This document shows, in pieces, positions 11,700-24,531 of a DNA stretch of 64,000 nt (within the stretch, counting starts at the first letter, position 1; every line of letters begins with the position of its first letter). Below the pieces are notes generated by a model. The model was not told the DNA's origin. It ran no database searches and saw nothing but the letters and a program-made list of their open reading frames with translations. This DNA is from Epiperipatus broadwayi (lineage: Eukaryota; Onychophora; Udeonychophora; Euonychophora; Peripatidae): NCBI GenBank assembly GCA_028023455.1, contig JAQFVV010000500.1, positions 312,001 through 376,000 of the forward strand. Reading direction: 5' to 3'. The position numbers were made by a program, and so were the translations under genes.

Positions 11700-13970
11700 T
11701 AGTATTATAGATTCATTAATTATATATATTTTAAGTTTATACATTCTAAATTTTAAAAAAAAAAAAAAATTCCGATCGTTATAGTGAATAATCGATTGTA
11801 AATTGAAGTAGTGTGTACAAATTGATGGTGATCGCTATTGTGAAATATCACTAAGTAGCCAATCACTAAGTGAGGTTTAGGTGTACTTGCAATCCCAAAT
11901 AGGACTAGACAGTTTTCCAAGTAAGTTATTCCTAAAAATTAATTTTTGTTATAATGTCAGGTAAATAACAAAAATAAGTTAGCCTATGATTGAAGATTAT
12001 TCCTACATAGCATAAGTAATTTTGATACAACCTCAGTAAATGATAAAAGTAAGTTAACCCATGATCCAGGATTATTCCTACATAGCATGAAATAAGTTTG
12101 TATTTCACTACTATGTTCAGTTGCTATTACCCTTCAATCAGATTTACATTAAATTTATAACTCTCAGAGAATTAAACACAGTAATATCCATTATTTAATA
12201 TAGCATACTTAGGATTTTGTAGAATATCTTTGTCCTAAGTCTACATAAAAAAATGATAAAAATCTATGACCTGTTTAAGCATCTCTAGATCTACTTTGGA
12301 ATATTTGTAGATCTCTGCATCATAATCTGTATCACAACATATGATAACTTTCAGAATTATTGCTAGTTATTTCCCATCGAAGTTAGTTATTTCTTCCAGC
12401 ATGTATCAGATAGCTCTCCCAAACTCATCCTAGGTTTTTATATTAACTGATTGCTGGCATTTCATTGATCAGTCTTGCACATCAGTTAATCTTGATATCA
12501 GTTTCTAATTTGAGTATACTTCATAGGTAACATATCTGACTTAAGTTGCTTTTTTTTAACTTAAACAACTTTCTAATGAGTTGTATAATCACTTCGGAAT
12601 TTAATTATTTAGCAATCAGTACTTAATCATTTATAAAACTAATTAGTATTTTTTATCTAACAAAATATCTTTATTTTCCATTAATTTATTTTTCAATTAA
12701 TATATTTTATTAAACAAAATATATTTTTATTATTATTAACTTTATTATTTATATATATATAATGTTAAATACAATTGTTTTTAAATACTAAATCCTGCTA
12801 TAGTAAATAATACACATTTCCACTTCAATATTTGATAAGATATACAAGAAAATGAATCACTTTTTTATTGGTTCTCTTTGTGTACAAAGAAAATTGTTTT
12901 AAATACTTAAAGTAGGGTGTGTGAATATTAATCAATCTAATTATTTATTGTAAAGTATATGTCTTTACAATAAATTTTTTATTTAACAAAATAAAGAAAT
13001 TCCTTTTTTATTTTATTTTAGTTATATACGTATATATAATTAACCTATTCATTTAGTATGGAGTGAAGGATGAATATAGACTGAAAATTCTAAGTTCAAA
13101 TTCCTCTGTTTATGTGTGTGTATTTTTGAACACATACATAGCATTCACTCTTATTGCAAAAGATTGAATTCAGATTAACTTGATAAATTTCAGATTAATT
13201 TGGAAATATTACTTGTTTACTTCTGTAAAGAGTAATAGTCTGTCATTGTACATTGTTTTAACATTATTGTAAATTATATTAATATAAGGTTTTTTTTTAA
13301 AAAAATGCAGTTTCTGCAGGACAACCTTTATTGATTTTTTAATTTAAAAAAAAAATCTTAAGAGATTGTTTACAACAGAAAAAAATGCCCAGAAATTGTT
13401 TACTTCCTTTTAGGCTAACTTTCATACAGTTTTTGAAATAAAAGAAATATGATTTTATGCTTGTTTATAAAATATTTTTGATTATTTTTATGCACTAATT
13501 GGTTGATAATCATTTAAAACCAAAAATCACATGTAAAATTTTAATTAATTTATTTTTTTATTTTTAGAAATAGAAGTTAATAAACTTGATTGTAATATAA
13601 AAAAGAAGGCTATGACATGTATAATGTTACCTGTCAGAATTGACACAGTATTAAAATCTTTCCAAATATTGTAAAGCAAATATCAGATTTTTAAAGAAAA
13701 ATTTGATATATTTTTTATAAATACACATTGTTTACATTTTTAAATTTTTTTATTCATTTTCTGTAAGAGTATTTACACTAATAATATTAAATGATGTTTA
13801 CTTACATTGTTTTTATTTACAAATCAGTTTTTAAATATTTAAAAAGATCAAATATAATTTTATAGAATATTATTTGTTTATAAAATTAAATTAAAAAGAA
13901 ATCAAGAGTTTGTATAAAATATAGATTTTATACAAGTGAAAGATTGAGCATTTTTAAAAACTCTCATCTG
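11700..13970. other. AT-rich spacer
   Basis: No coding signal. Several A or T runs and short AT repeats (for example near 12750) are the only structure seen. A short local duplication gives gtaagttaacccatgat-like text twice near 11970-12065 (aagttagcctatgattgaagattattcctacatagca against aagttaacc...). Confidence 0.4.
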
Positions 13971-13979
13971 GTGAAACAA

Positions 13980-14720
13980 AGGAAAATGTCAGAATTTAAG
14001 AAGGTTAAAAGATGATTTCTGTTGTTTAGATAAAAAAAAAATTGAACATACTCTCTTCACTGGATTGGAAATAAGATCACAATCTTTGCTAATGATTTCC
14101 AATTTTTTATATCCTTATTGAGATTTTTCTGTTTCAGAAAAGAATCTCTTTTGTGAAGTCAAAACAATATCATCACCATAGTTGAATTTCCTGCATTCTG
14201 TTTTTGAAAGACTTCTAATGAATATACTAAATAAATTAAGAGAGCTCTGTGATTATCATTTAGTGTCACTTGATTTTTCTATTGGAAAGCAAGTAAATTA
14301 ATGGTTTTTCTGAATTTAAGAATTAAAAATTTTTTAGAAGAGCATTTTTCCAAAAAGAATTTTAAACCGAAGTTAAGTCAATAAAAGAAGCATCAGTTTT
14401 TTTCATTTATTTTTGAAATACTTTTTTTAATATGAATTTTTAAAGACAAAACTTGTTCTCAATAGCTTCCTCCTGACCTAAAATCAGTCTATTCTATAAA
14501 TAGATGGCTCTCAAACTATTGGAAAAATTCTTGTTAATGAATTTTTTTTTCAAAAATCTTGTAAGGAAATTTGTTTAGATCATTGTGAGTTTATTTCATT
14601 TTAGAACTGTTATGGTTTTGCTTTTATGCCAAATTTTTAAAATAGTTTATGTTGCCAATCATACTTTGGCATTTTAAAAACTCAAGTATGCTATCTGTTC
14701 CTGGTGCCTTACCTAGAAAG
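13980..14720 (-). pseudogene. jockey/CR1-like LINE reverse transcriptase relic
   Basis: Read on the minus strand, widely scattered but ordered blocks appear. A worn APGTDSI block lies near 14700, then FRSGGS with EQVLSL and KTDASFIDLTS (palm motif A, near 14370-14398). CRKFNYGDDIVLTSQKRF follows, with the catalytic DD at about 14171-14180, then KDCDLISNPVKR near 14060. This order and wording (TxAxFxDLTxAYDTVW, KxRxFxYADDxALxxQ, NPxKTE) is characteristic of jockey-like or related LINE polymerases. Stops and frameshifts occur throughout. Remnants of the upstream endonuclease part may extend to about 15350 but are too worn to claim. Confidence 0.55.
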
Positions 14721-14724
14721 TTAT

Positions 14725-16195
14725 ATATCAACATATACTGTTTTTATCAGATTGATATTAGAGTAAAATTGTGACAAAAAAAAACTTGAAATTCTGCTTT
14801 AATGGTCCTTTTTTTTTCATTTTATCAGCTTGCATTTAAAAGTATGTATATAAGTTTGATAATTTCATTAACACTGGCAATAGTATTTCACAAAATTTAT
14901 CTAAAATTGACTAGACTTTATTTCTAATTTAAAATTTTACTTCTTCATGATTTTACAAGTTTGTCATCAATATCTAGATCTTTAGTAGACAAAAATTAGT
15001 TAAAGATTACAGTTGAATAAATTGTTTTTGATATTCACAAAAATTAACTCTTTGGTAGCTATTATTGTAAAGATTATCTAGCATATAAAAAAAGAAATAA
15101 AGAGATTCTATTAATATTCTGTTCTAGGTATTCACTATATTGATTCCAATTAACCTCCTTCTCAGAGCAGGATAATTTTCAACTTTAAAAAGATTTAGTT
15201 TATGTTGACTACAGAGTAAATCATTGGATATCAGTAGTTCTGAAGATAATAGTGAAATTTTTTTAATCAAAAGAAAACATCTAGTTTATATTCTCCATCT
15301 AATGAATGGAGTGTTTCTCTTTGCTTGATATTGTAAAATAAGTGCAGGTTGTTTAAATTTACCCATTTTTAAAATTGACATCTTGATTTTTATTTACATA
15401 CTCCCTATAATTACTATAAGAATTGAAATCTACAAGTACAGGTGTAGAATTTCTGGAAGGGAAATATAGGGCAAGTCTGTATTGAAAATTTTCTAAAAAT
15501 TGCATCTATAATAATTATCCAAATAGTGATTGCAAAATCATTTGAACTATCTTCAATAAAAGTTGTTTGCTTTATAAAATGATCTGAAGCAAAAATAGCA
15601 TACCATGTTTAGAATGCGCTCCAATAATTGATATAAATCTAAAAAAAAAAAGAAATAAATTATAAAAATTATAAACTATTCTGAAATACAATTACATAAT
15701 GCTATGGCAAACAATTTGTAGATGATCTCCATTTTTGATCTTAATATACCCTCAATGTTAAAAAAATAGTTTCTCTACATAAATGATAGATGATAAATAT
15801 GTTGGAACTTGCCACAAATACTGATGGTAAAGATTGAAAAAGAATCTAAGTATGCTTGTGAGTACCTTATCTACCAGAAGGTAGAGATTAACCAATCCAG
15901 ATAGTATTATGACAAAGTGATATTTGATCATCATTAGTGCTTGTTTGTCATTCTATTGATATAATTTATTCTAGTTTCTCAATTTAGATATAGACTAGAA
16001 ATTTAATGAGCCACACATTAAAATACAAGCTTAGAAGCACATATATTAGAGGTCAATCTTTCTGTTCTTTAATTCGGCAAAAACTAACCTTATTTAAGTG
16101 TTTAGATTCAAGTTATCTAGAGTATTTCCATCTGGAGTGATTAAGCTGCTTAGAAATTATTTATTAAAATAAGAGTTTGATTTAAGTTTGTATCA
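14725..16195. other. AT-rich spacer, possibly containing worn LINE sequence
   Basis: I see no gene here. The minus strand may hold upstream parts of the LINE relic that ends at 13980, but no block is clear enough to name. Confidence 0.35.
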
Positions 16196-16203
16196 TACAT
16201 GTA

Positions 16204-16660
16204 TTGTTCTAGATAACTAAATAAAAAGGTCTAAAATATGGTAAGTGGTTCCTTTTACTGCAAAAAATTAGTAGATATGGCAGCTAGAGGGCAGTTCAAT
16301 TATTGTTTAAAAATATAATCACATGACATTATATTTATTCAATATTAATTATTTATCATTACATATATAACATGTTTATTTATTATAGAATTTTAAAAGT
16401 GAGTGAACTATCTCCACTCTGTAAACTTAATATCAGTTATTTAAAAGTCAATTTACATCAAAATATATATAGGCTGAGTTAAGTCTGCTCTCTGACCGTT
16501 ATTCTAGATAACTAAATAAAAAGATCTATAAATGTAGTAAAAAGTGGCCATTTTCTTACTGTAAAAAATTATTAGACATGACAGCTAGAGGCCAGTTCAA
16601 TTATTGTTTTAAAATAAAATTGATAAACTTCACATGACATTATATTTATTCAATATGCAT
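16204..16660. repeat. tandem duplication with a period of about 299 bp
   Basis: The block starting ttctagataactaaataaaa at 16206 recurs at about 16503. Both copies continue with a tactg-aaaaaatta segment, an a-ggcagttcaattattgtt segment and cacatgacattatatttatt. The copies differ by substitutions and small indels. A TG microsatellite (near 16670-16684) follows the second copy. Confidence 0.75.
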
Positions 16661-17121
16661 ATATATATGTGTGTGTGTGTGTGTAAACTTGAAATGGGGA
16701 TCATGTGATATTTATTAACTTAAACTTGATTTAGTTTGAAGAAACCAAAAACATATTAACTGTCAGAAAGTCACAAATATAAAAAACTATATTATGGACT
16801 AATATTGGTGTCTTAATAATACAAAACTTTTGCTGCTCATAAAATGCTTCATAAATTAAAAAAAAAAAAATCTTCAATTAGTAAATTTTCATATATAATT
16901 ATTAAATTGAAAATTAATCTCATTGCAATGATGATCTGTTAGTATAGCAAGATTTTAATCACTGCACTATCCATTGTTTTCATTAAAAAGTAATTGATTT
17001 ATTGCTTGAGAGTTCATAAGAAATTGTGCTCTGAAAGAATAAAGCTGGACATTGATCCATAGATTATGAGCTCTACAGTACGCATCAAAAAAAGTTTATG
17101 ATGTGTGTGAAAATATGAATA

Positions 17122-18052
17122 CACCTGGGTTTCATTTTATGCAGTAGATAGGTTCCACAGAAAACCTGCATTAAAAAAAATCACACAAAAATAGACTTAA
17201 CTTACCTTGAAAAAATGGGGATAGAGTCTGTAATCTTCGCATTAAAAAAATAAGCAAATAAAGTATGACTAATAAAACATTTCAAATATTTGAAAAAAGT
17301 TAACACAAGACAAACTTTACATTTTTTATTAATAACAGTATTTAATTTTACATTTTCATATATATTTTAATCATTAACGCTAGTGTTTGTTTGTAAAATG
17401 GTAAGAAATCAGATTCGATGTGATGTATTGTGGCTTCTTTTTAAACGAAGTCAAGAATCTCTTAGCAATTATGCCCAGAGAATCTCTTAGCAATTATGCC
17501 CAGAGAAACCTGTTAGCCACTTCCTGATGTGATGTACAACTAGCGCCAGTTTCAGTCTTGTGTTGTGTTAATGCTTTTCTGTTTCTATATTAAAAAAATG
17601 AAATCACAATCAAAAGAAAAAGATTATCATTAGAAAGATTATTTTCAGTTTATAAAATCTTCATTTTTTATTTTAAAAATCTAAAAGATTATTTATTTTT
17701 GTTATATATAACAAAATACGTTTTAAAAGTTTAAATTTTTTGAATATTTATTGTGATATTTTTATATGTAAGTATAAATCTATTATTATTATTTACTCAT
17801 TAGTATAAGTAGGTTATTTACATAGAAGCTAAGTTACTAAATACAGCTTCAGGCCATATTCACGTTAGCTGCTAATATAACGTTATATATATATATATTT
17901 TAAATATTTCAAGTGAAAATAAGTTATTAATAATTTAAATTTCCTGATATCTAATAAATATAGTGAAATATGAAAGATATTAAGAAGAAACATGAAACTT
18001 GCATAACTTCAAAATTGCATTAAAATAATCTGCATAAAATGAGACCCAGGTG
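17122..18052. mobile_element. TA-flanked inverted-repeat element (Tc1/mariner-type MITE, inferred)
   Basis: The left end begins CACCTGGGTTTCATTTTATG and the right end is its reverse complement with one mismatch, forming 23-bp terminal inverted repeats. The dinucleotide TA sits immediately outside both ends (17120-17121 and 18053-18054), as expected for Tc1/mariner-superfamily insertion. No transposase frame remains, so it would be non-autonomous. About 109 bp of its length is a nested insertion (17428-17536). Confidence 0.6.
17428..17525 (-). mobile_element. 98-bp LINE 3' tail insertion flanked by an 11-bp target duplication
   Basis: GATGTGATGTA occurs at 17417-17427 and again at 17526-17536, bracketing the insert. 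The insert matches the 3' end of the LINE at 52961-54752 (shared: ttaaacgaagtcaagaat, then gcaattatgcccag, then acctgttagccact). Both copies end at the same point, so the true 3' end of this LINE family has no poly(A). A 25-bp piece is tandemly doubled (17454-17478 and 17479-17503). Confidence 0.75.
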
Positions 18053-18059
18053 TAATTCA

Positions 18060-18940
18060 AATGATTTGTATAATCATTGAGCTCTTACTATCTTTTTTAA
18101 TTTATTTTTTTTTGCAATTATGATAGTCATCAAGAAAATAATAATCTATAATCTTTTATATCAAATATTAATCTTTTCTAACAAGTTTATCAATTAACTT
18201 GATATAGCAAACCTGATCAAAATAAAATCAGTGAAATTCATGAACTTGACAAAAATTATTATCTAATGATTTATATTTTAATTTTTTCATATGGCAGTAA
18301 ATGAAGCACTGATACTCTCAATTTGGCAAAATAAGTGATAGAGAGAAACGCAAATTTAAAAAAAAACCTAGGTGGAGCTGCTACTAGAAAGTCACTTGCT
18401 TCACAGCTCTCATAAAAAGGCTTTAAAAAGTTAGTTTTTCTGCAATTAAAAGCATTCGTTATATGTATTTATCTCTTTAAAAAATATTCTTTGCTGTTTA
18501 TGTGCTTGTTTATTCATAATTTTCAATGTTAGTGTATTTTTATTATTATTTTCCTAAATCTATTTTATGTTCATTTACAATTGACAACCATTTCTTCCTC
18601 CTGTTTGATGGTAGTTTGACTGTTTTATGGATCATAGAGGGTTTTATTCCCTCTTAGACTTTTCAATTCATCTCCTATTCCATTTCTTCTATCACTCAAC
18701 ACTTTTTTATGAAGTTTTTTATGTGTTCTTCCAGTTATTTAGGTCATTTCTAACTTTTTTTATACCCCCCCCCTCTGGAGTAATAAACTACATAAAATTC
18801 TACTCCATTTGTACATTAGATAACTAAAATTAACATTACTAATTTCTTTAGGGTGGATATGTTTCAGTTTTTAAATCAAATTCAGTTTTCCACTTCAAAA
18901 TTGTTTTTTTTTTTGTATAATTTTTAATTCTTCAAAACGG
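18060..18940. other. AT-rich stretch before the LINE
   Basis: No independent gene is seen. The T-rich, pyrimidine-biased sequence from about 18440 onward may be the 5' UTR of the LINE that follows; its 5' boundary cannot be placed. Confidence 0.35.
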
Positions 18941-18947
18941 TGTAAAG

Positions 18948-21023
18948 ATGGCCACCGCCCCTAGCGGCAAAAATGTGAAAAAACCTAATTTACAACAACA
19001 AAGACCTTCAATACTTCCAAAAATTTTATCCAAATTGAATTTCAAACAAAATCAACTAAAGACATCACCAAAGAACCCAATTCAAGGTCTCTATCTCCTT
19101 GCCCTTTGGATTTTTCTCCTTTACAGACTGAGACTTGTGCTATCAAAGGTAAAAAGCAATCCAAAAAAAAATCCAACCAATCACAATGTTGCTCCAAACA
19201 TAACTAGGAACACTAAAAATTCCTCACCTATGGGGGGGGGATCAGCCTGTTATATCTAAGCATAATTCAGAAACCTTCTCATCCATCTCTGAAAACTCTA
19301 AAAACTTAACACACAACAATTACTCCAAAGTTGATGTTATTCATGATTCCCCATTTCAATCTACCAGTGCAAACAAGTCTGACAACATTACCCCCACTAA
19401 TATCAGTCGCATTATACAGCCATTCTTTATTAACCATTCTTCCATAACTATCTCCCTAAAACCACAGCAGATCATTAATATTTCCTATGCTCAGATTGCA
19501 TCCAGCATCTTACCAAAGAATACCAATATAACCACACAAACATGCCAAGCTCTTTCAAAATCTGTGCCTTGATGAGGACTATCCTAACAATTACCAATCA
19601 GCTACCCCAGCAACCCTCATTCCTAATAAACAACTCACCAAAGAATCACACTATGATCTTAGAACAATTTAACCACCCAGTTCCATTGCTTCTCTCTCTA
19701 GACACTTTTTTGCTATCAGAGTGAGATTTCAGTCATTGTGGTGGTTACAGATTTACAATACAGACTCCACAAATTCCTAGCACAGCAGCTCTATGACCTT
19801 ATTAAACTCCACAATCTAACTGATAGTATACATAAAATCTTCATTCTTCCCATTGACTGATACATTGTAATACAGTTTCACAACACGATATAAAGGCAAG
19901 CTTTCAAAAATAGATTCAAATTTTTATACAATATGTTCCTGGTTACAATAGACATCAATAGGCCATCCATACTTAGGGGGTTTATTAAAAACTGTCACAT
20001 AGAGATGGAAAGGCAGCACCTACAGAAATATCTAGGCACTTGGACAAGTGATCTTATTTGAGTATCTTCCCACAATAATAGCAGTGGATTTATCACCTTT
20101 GATCATCTCAATTAACGGGGTCATGCCACAATGTTTCCTCTGCAAAACCACAATCACCTCATTTGGGAGTGCTCTCTAAAGAGATGCAACTCTTGCTGGA
20201 AAAAGGGTCTAAACCACATCTGTGCATCTCCAACAAACATTAGCTTCCTCCCTCAACTTACCTCTCACCTCTGTCTGATGCTATCTCGACCTTTCAGCAT
20301 TTAGTCACAACCATACTTTCCATCATGATTCCAGAACCCTCTGGGTCACACAATTTTGAGTTCACTCACAGCCCACCACTCCCTGTTACTGCTGCATCAC
20401 AAGACCCTCCCTGCTTGATGGACACATCCACTAATTCAAACTCAGAAATTATCCTGCTTGAGTCTACCAACTCTGGCCCTTGCATCACAAAACAACAAAC
20501 CTCAAAAGTGTGCACACCCTAACTCATCGGATAGTGACACCAACTCTGGTAGCCAGAATCACATCATTGACCTTCCTAGTAAAACCATAAGAGAATCTTT
20601 TTGAGGATATATCCACCAATTCAAACTCAGAAATCATCCTGCTTGAGTCTACCAACTCTGGCCCTTCCATCACAAAATAACCAACCTCAAAAGCGTGCAC
20701 AGCCTAACTCATCGGATAGTGACACCAACTCTGATGGCCAGAATCACATCAACCTTCCCAGTGAGACCATAAGAGAACCTTTTCTTGAACACAGGGCAAG
20801 TCTCAGACACACAGAGCGTATGAGGAAAAAAGAGTGCCCTCAGCAAAGAATGCTTTTGTTTCAATCTGGGCCTCTTCCTTTTGCATTCTCACCATCCTGT
20901 GTTAAAATTTTCTCAGACAGTGGTTCATCAAGTGACATCAAGAAGGAAATGTTGTGCATTTCTGGCAGAATAAAGTACCTTGTACCTCACCTTTCTCCCA
21001 GTACAGTTCATTTCCTCACATGA
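18948..21023 (+). pseudogene. LINE ORF1-like region
   Basis: ATG at 18948 follows a good context (aaagATGgcc) and opens a basic, proline- and glutamine-rich product of 103 codons before a frameshift at a G run near 19224-19232. A second frame stays open for about 100 codons from there (through QPVISKHNSETFSS to SYAQIASSILPKN). Near 20130-20220 remnants of two zinc-knuckle-like motifs appear in different frames (QCFLCK; CNSCWKKGLNHIC). This fits the nucleic-acid-binding protein of a LINE. A serine- and threonine-rich tail is partly duplicated (next entry). Boundaries of the original reading frame cannot be fixed because of many lesions. Confidence 0.5.
20427..20796 (+). repeat. 185-bp tandem duplication inside LINE ORF1
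   Basis: The segment from tccactaattcaaactcag (20427) recurs from 20612, including ctgcttgagtctaccaactc and actcatcggatagtgacacc. The period of 185 is not a multiple of three, so the duplication itself shifts frame. The copies differ by only a few bases. Confidence 0.85.
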
Positions 21024-21089
21024 TGAAATCTCCATTTTCCTGCTGTTTCTCTGTACCTTATGTCCATCTTGAAGTCACCACGTGCTTAT

Positions 21090-21633
21090 CTCTGTTTTTG
21101 GTTTAAACATTAGGGGCCTAAATTCAACCCACAAGCTCCTTGCTCTCAAATGCTGGTTTGAACTCTAACTCTTCCAATATCTTCTTCTTTGCCGAAACTA
21201 AACTCTCCAATTACTTTAAGCACAGGATTTACTCCACTTTGTCCACCTTCAATTTATTCAACTATTCTACTGCCTTGACATCTGCTGGATGAGTTGCCAT
21301 CCTCATTAATAAACATGCCACCACCACATTTTCCATTCTACTTCTCAATGCTCACTCTATTACCTTAGAAGTGCAATTTGGTGCTTTAGAAGTTTTATGA
21401 TTTATTTATATCTGCCCTCCAATGATACCCTCATTAAATCTATTATTCATCTAATAAATTACTAATCAATTACATCACAGCTGCCAACTCTCTTCCCATT
21501 CTTCTTCTGGGAGACTTCAATATGGGATACCAGTTCTTTATGCACAAATATCTACTCTTTTCTCCAGAGGCTTAATGTGTGGATGGGGCTTTTTCCCAGA
21601 CTGCACCTACTCTTTCTATACCCATAAGCATCT
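21090..21633 (+). pseudogene. LINE endonuclease, N-terminal half
   Basis: Translation over several frames gives LNIRGLNSTHKLLALKCW (the usual N-x-RG-L start of LINE apurinic-like endonucleases). It continues with FFAETKLS (catalytic glutamate block, normally ET-L), VAILINK, and a GDFN motif (ggagacttcaat, 21510-21521). This matches the expected order of the EEP-type nuclease that nicks target DNA. The domain is broken at about 21633, where a repeat has been inserted; it resumes near 24540. Confidence 0.6.
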
Positions 21634-22004
21634 GTACCGGTCAAAACATGTCTATCCATCTAACATGAGCTGGAACACGCAAAATGTACTTCAAACCCAG
21701 TCAAGCCCAAGATTTAGGTCAGGGACCAGCCTGGATTCGAACCCACCTTCTAAGCCCCAGATCAAACACCTAATAAACAACATAATAGTGATGGCACATG
21801 AGAATTAATTTTAATCCGGCCGACTAGGAGAGCGGAGAAGACAATGAGACATTTATTTACTATGACTAATTAAAATATACCTAAGCATGGTTGTAATATG
21901 TGGAAGTGGAGGAAAGAGGAAGGAATTCGAACTACTCAAATAAGTTAGACAAAATATATTTTAATATAATGAAAAATTAGTTATATACATTTATAAATAA
22001 ATTA
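21634..22004 (-). repeat. tRNA-promoter-bearing dispersed repeat, copy 1 (SINE-like)
   Basis: About 370 bp shared with 60812-61180. On the minus strand it carries a perfect RNA polymerase III B box, GGTTCGAATCC (21743-21733), and an A-box-like TAGTCGGCCGG (21826-21816) about 73 nt upstream. This suggests a tRNA-derived SINE. The shared sequence extends about 180 bp upstream of the A box, which is unusual for a simple SINE. It lies at the left edge of the insertion that splits the LINE endonuclease. Confidence 0.65.
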
Positions 22005-24530
22005 TGTTAGTGTGTGTGTGAATGAGCAAGCGATTACATAGTGTCATTCATGCTATTATTTCTCATATGCTCTTTATTAGCTAAATAATATATTACAAAT
22101 AAACACACATCTTTGGTGGGTCTAATATTAAAATGCCAATTTATTATTACAAAGGATTACATAAAATTGCCATTAACGCTTTGGGTTATGGTTCTGAAAC
22201 GTGGTGACTAACATATGATAGGGGAGCGTTCTGAGATTCATTACAGATATAAGATAAATCATTTTCACGCCATCGAGGTCATGAAAATAAATAGGATACC
22301 TTTGAAAAACACATTTGAAAATGACATTTGATTAGATGACAAAATATCCAATGAAAAATTATTTAACAATAGTAAAACGAACGCTTTATTTTTCCCCAAG
22401 GCACATAGATACTCTTAAATAGATATATAAATTACGATGGTGGGACTGAATAAGATTGAAATAAACTTAAATAATAAAAGTAATTGGCGTTTATATATAT
22501 ATATATCTTAAACAAAGCTTAATTTTAATATTATAGCATTAAAACGGGGTCATGAAGCAAAAGAAGTAATAATACGAAGAAGTTTGCGGTGCTGACATAA
22601 TAGCCTAAAAATAACTACGAGGAAAAAGGTCGTGCTTCTGGATGAAAAACGAAATCTCACATCCCCTTCTTGGGTGGTGCTTAGAGAAAAACGGATAGGC
22701 ATGGCATGGCCCAGACTTTGTGAGAGGCCTTTTATATACGAAGTGAGTAGATGGGCATAGCATGTGCCAAACTTATGGGTCACAGCTAGATGCATTTTAT
22801 ATGAAGAAAGTGGTTCCAGATAGCTCAACTATCTATGGAACGAGATATAAGAAATCTATGAGTTCGAACTTGTCGCAACTCCCAGATTAGAAGCACGTAA
22901 ACACAAAGACCGGTTAAATGTCAGAAACGCAATAATGAATGGATGTCATTAAAAACATTGAATAAATTTACAGCTTCAAAATAAATGACCCTTATTTGAA
23001 ATACTACAACACGCAATGCATTTATAATATATATATATATAGGAAGAATATTTCACATACGTTAGGATTCTAATTAATAATAGAAAAATTAAGATTTCCT
23101 CCTTCCCTTTCCTACCATTTAAAACAAATCAATCCCACCTTCGTTGGTTTTATAATAACGGAAAATATTAAAGCATATATTTTAAGAGTATGGAAACTAA
23201 AAGAAATAGCAGTTATACATAGAAAAACAATTAATAAGTCACTCTTTCAGAATTGAATAAATAATATTTTATATGATATCAAAGCATTAATTAGCCAAAG
23301 TTCTGGATTTTCACCGGGTTAAACAAATCAATTTTTATATTAAAAAAAGACGAACCTACAATGTTGATTCATAAAACAATCTGACGAACGTATTAATTTA
23401 TAATGCATTACATATATTTTAAGGGGACGTTAATAACCTTTGTATGAAGAAAAAAAAAATGACAGAAAAGATTTTTATAAATTAAAAATCGCCAGTTTGC
23501 TTAGATTGGCAAATTAATAAATAAAATCAAAAAAACATATATATATAATCAAGTCATAAATATCTATAAATAAATGACCCCACCGAAATCAAGGAAAAGA
23601 AAGTTAAAAAGCATATGAGAATAGGATTAAATATAAAGAAATCAGAATAGGATTAAATATAAAGAAATCATTTGAGAGCAAAATTAGATTCACAGACATA
23701 TATATATATATAAAATAAAAAATACATGGGAAGAGATCTTGATAGATTATTCGAGATTATAATAATACCTATTGGAAATGTTTCACAGCTTGATAGAGGC
23801 AGTTACAGTCAGAGTATTAGCAGGTTTTCTGGACACAGATAGGCTCCGCTAGAAGTTGACAGCAGTGGATGGCCTTGATGAGCTGGTGAGACAAAGTTCC
23901 GGGAAGCACGGTCGATCTTTTAGCCGGCCATTCTTTTAGGTACGATGTCTTGTATATAGATTAATCACTCTTTAGTAAAACTCTCTCTCTTATCAAACTT
24001 TTCACTATTTATATGTTCTGATCTTTATCTATCGAATTGAATCTACACTGGCCTCCACCAATTGTAATTTCTTTAAGCAGTTCTGTGAGGTTGGTGCCTG
24101 CTTGGAGGGAAAATCTATAACTCTGCCTGAACATGCCCCAAGGGTTGATTTGCTAATTAAAACAACAACAACAAGCATATTAAGTTTATCAGTCATTTTA
24201 CTAACAAAATCTGTTTAATTAAAGTTTAGATTAGAAAAATTTTAGGAATTTAGTACAATGACTTTCACATTTAGTATTTGACTAAAACTTAAATAGAAAC
24301 TTTCAAAATACAATTGATCCCCTAATGTACATATAAATACCAACTTAATAAAATAAACATAATATAGCTCTACAAAATAAATAATTATTATAAAAGGTTA
24401 GTTTTAATACAAAATAAGAATAAAATATACAAGATTATAATATTAAAATATACTTCCACCTATTATGAGATGGGTGTCAGTTAATAAGGTTGGGTTTAAA
24501 CCCAGACTAGTGCTGATGACATTGGCACTA
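22005..24530. other. remainder of the 2.5-kb insertion in the LINE, unclassified
   Basis: Sequence separating the two endonuclease halves. It has mixed composition, with several (AT)n runs, a nearly exact 26-bp doubling near 23610-23668 (atataggattaaatataaag-like) and a GC-richer island at 23780-24150. No frame of note. The segment 24470-24530 contains ggtttaaaccca and may be a worn SINE end. I cannot say whether this is one insertion or several. Confidence 0.35.
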
Positions 24531-24531
24531 G

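Noticed and set aside
18627-18827. 66-codon frame before the LINE
   Set aside because: Low-complexity Phe/Leu-rich translation of a T-rich tract, with no motif.
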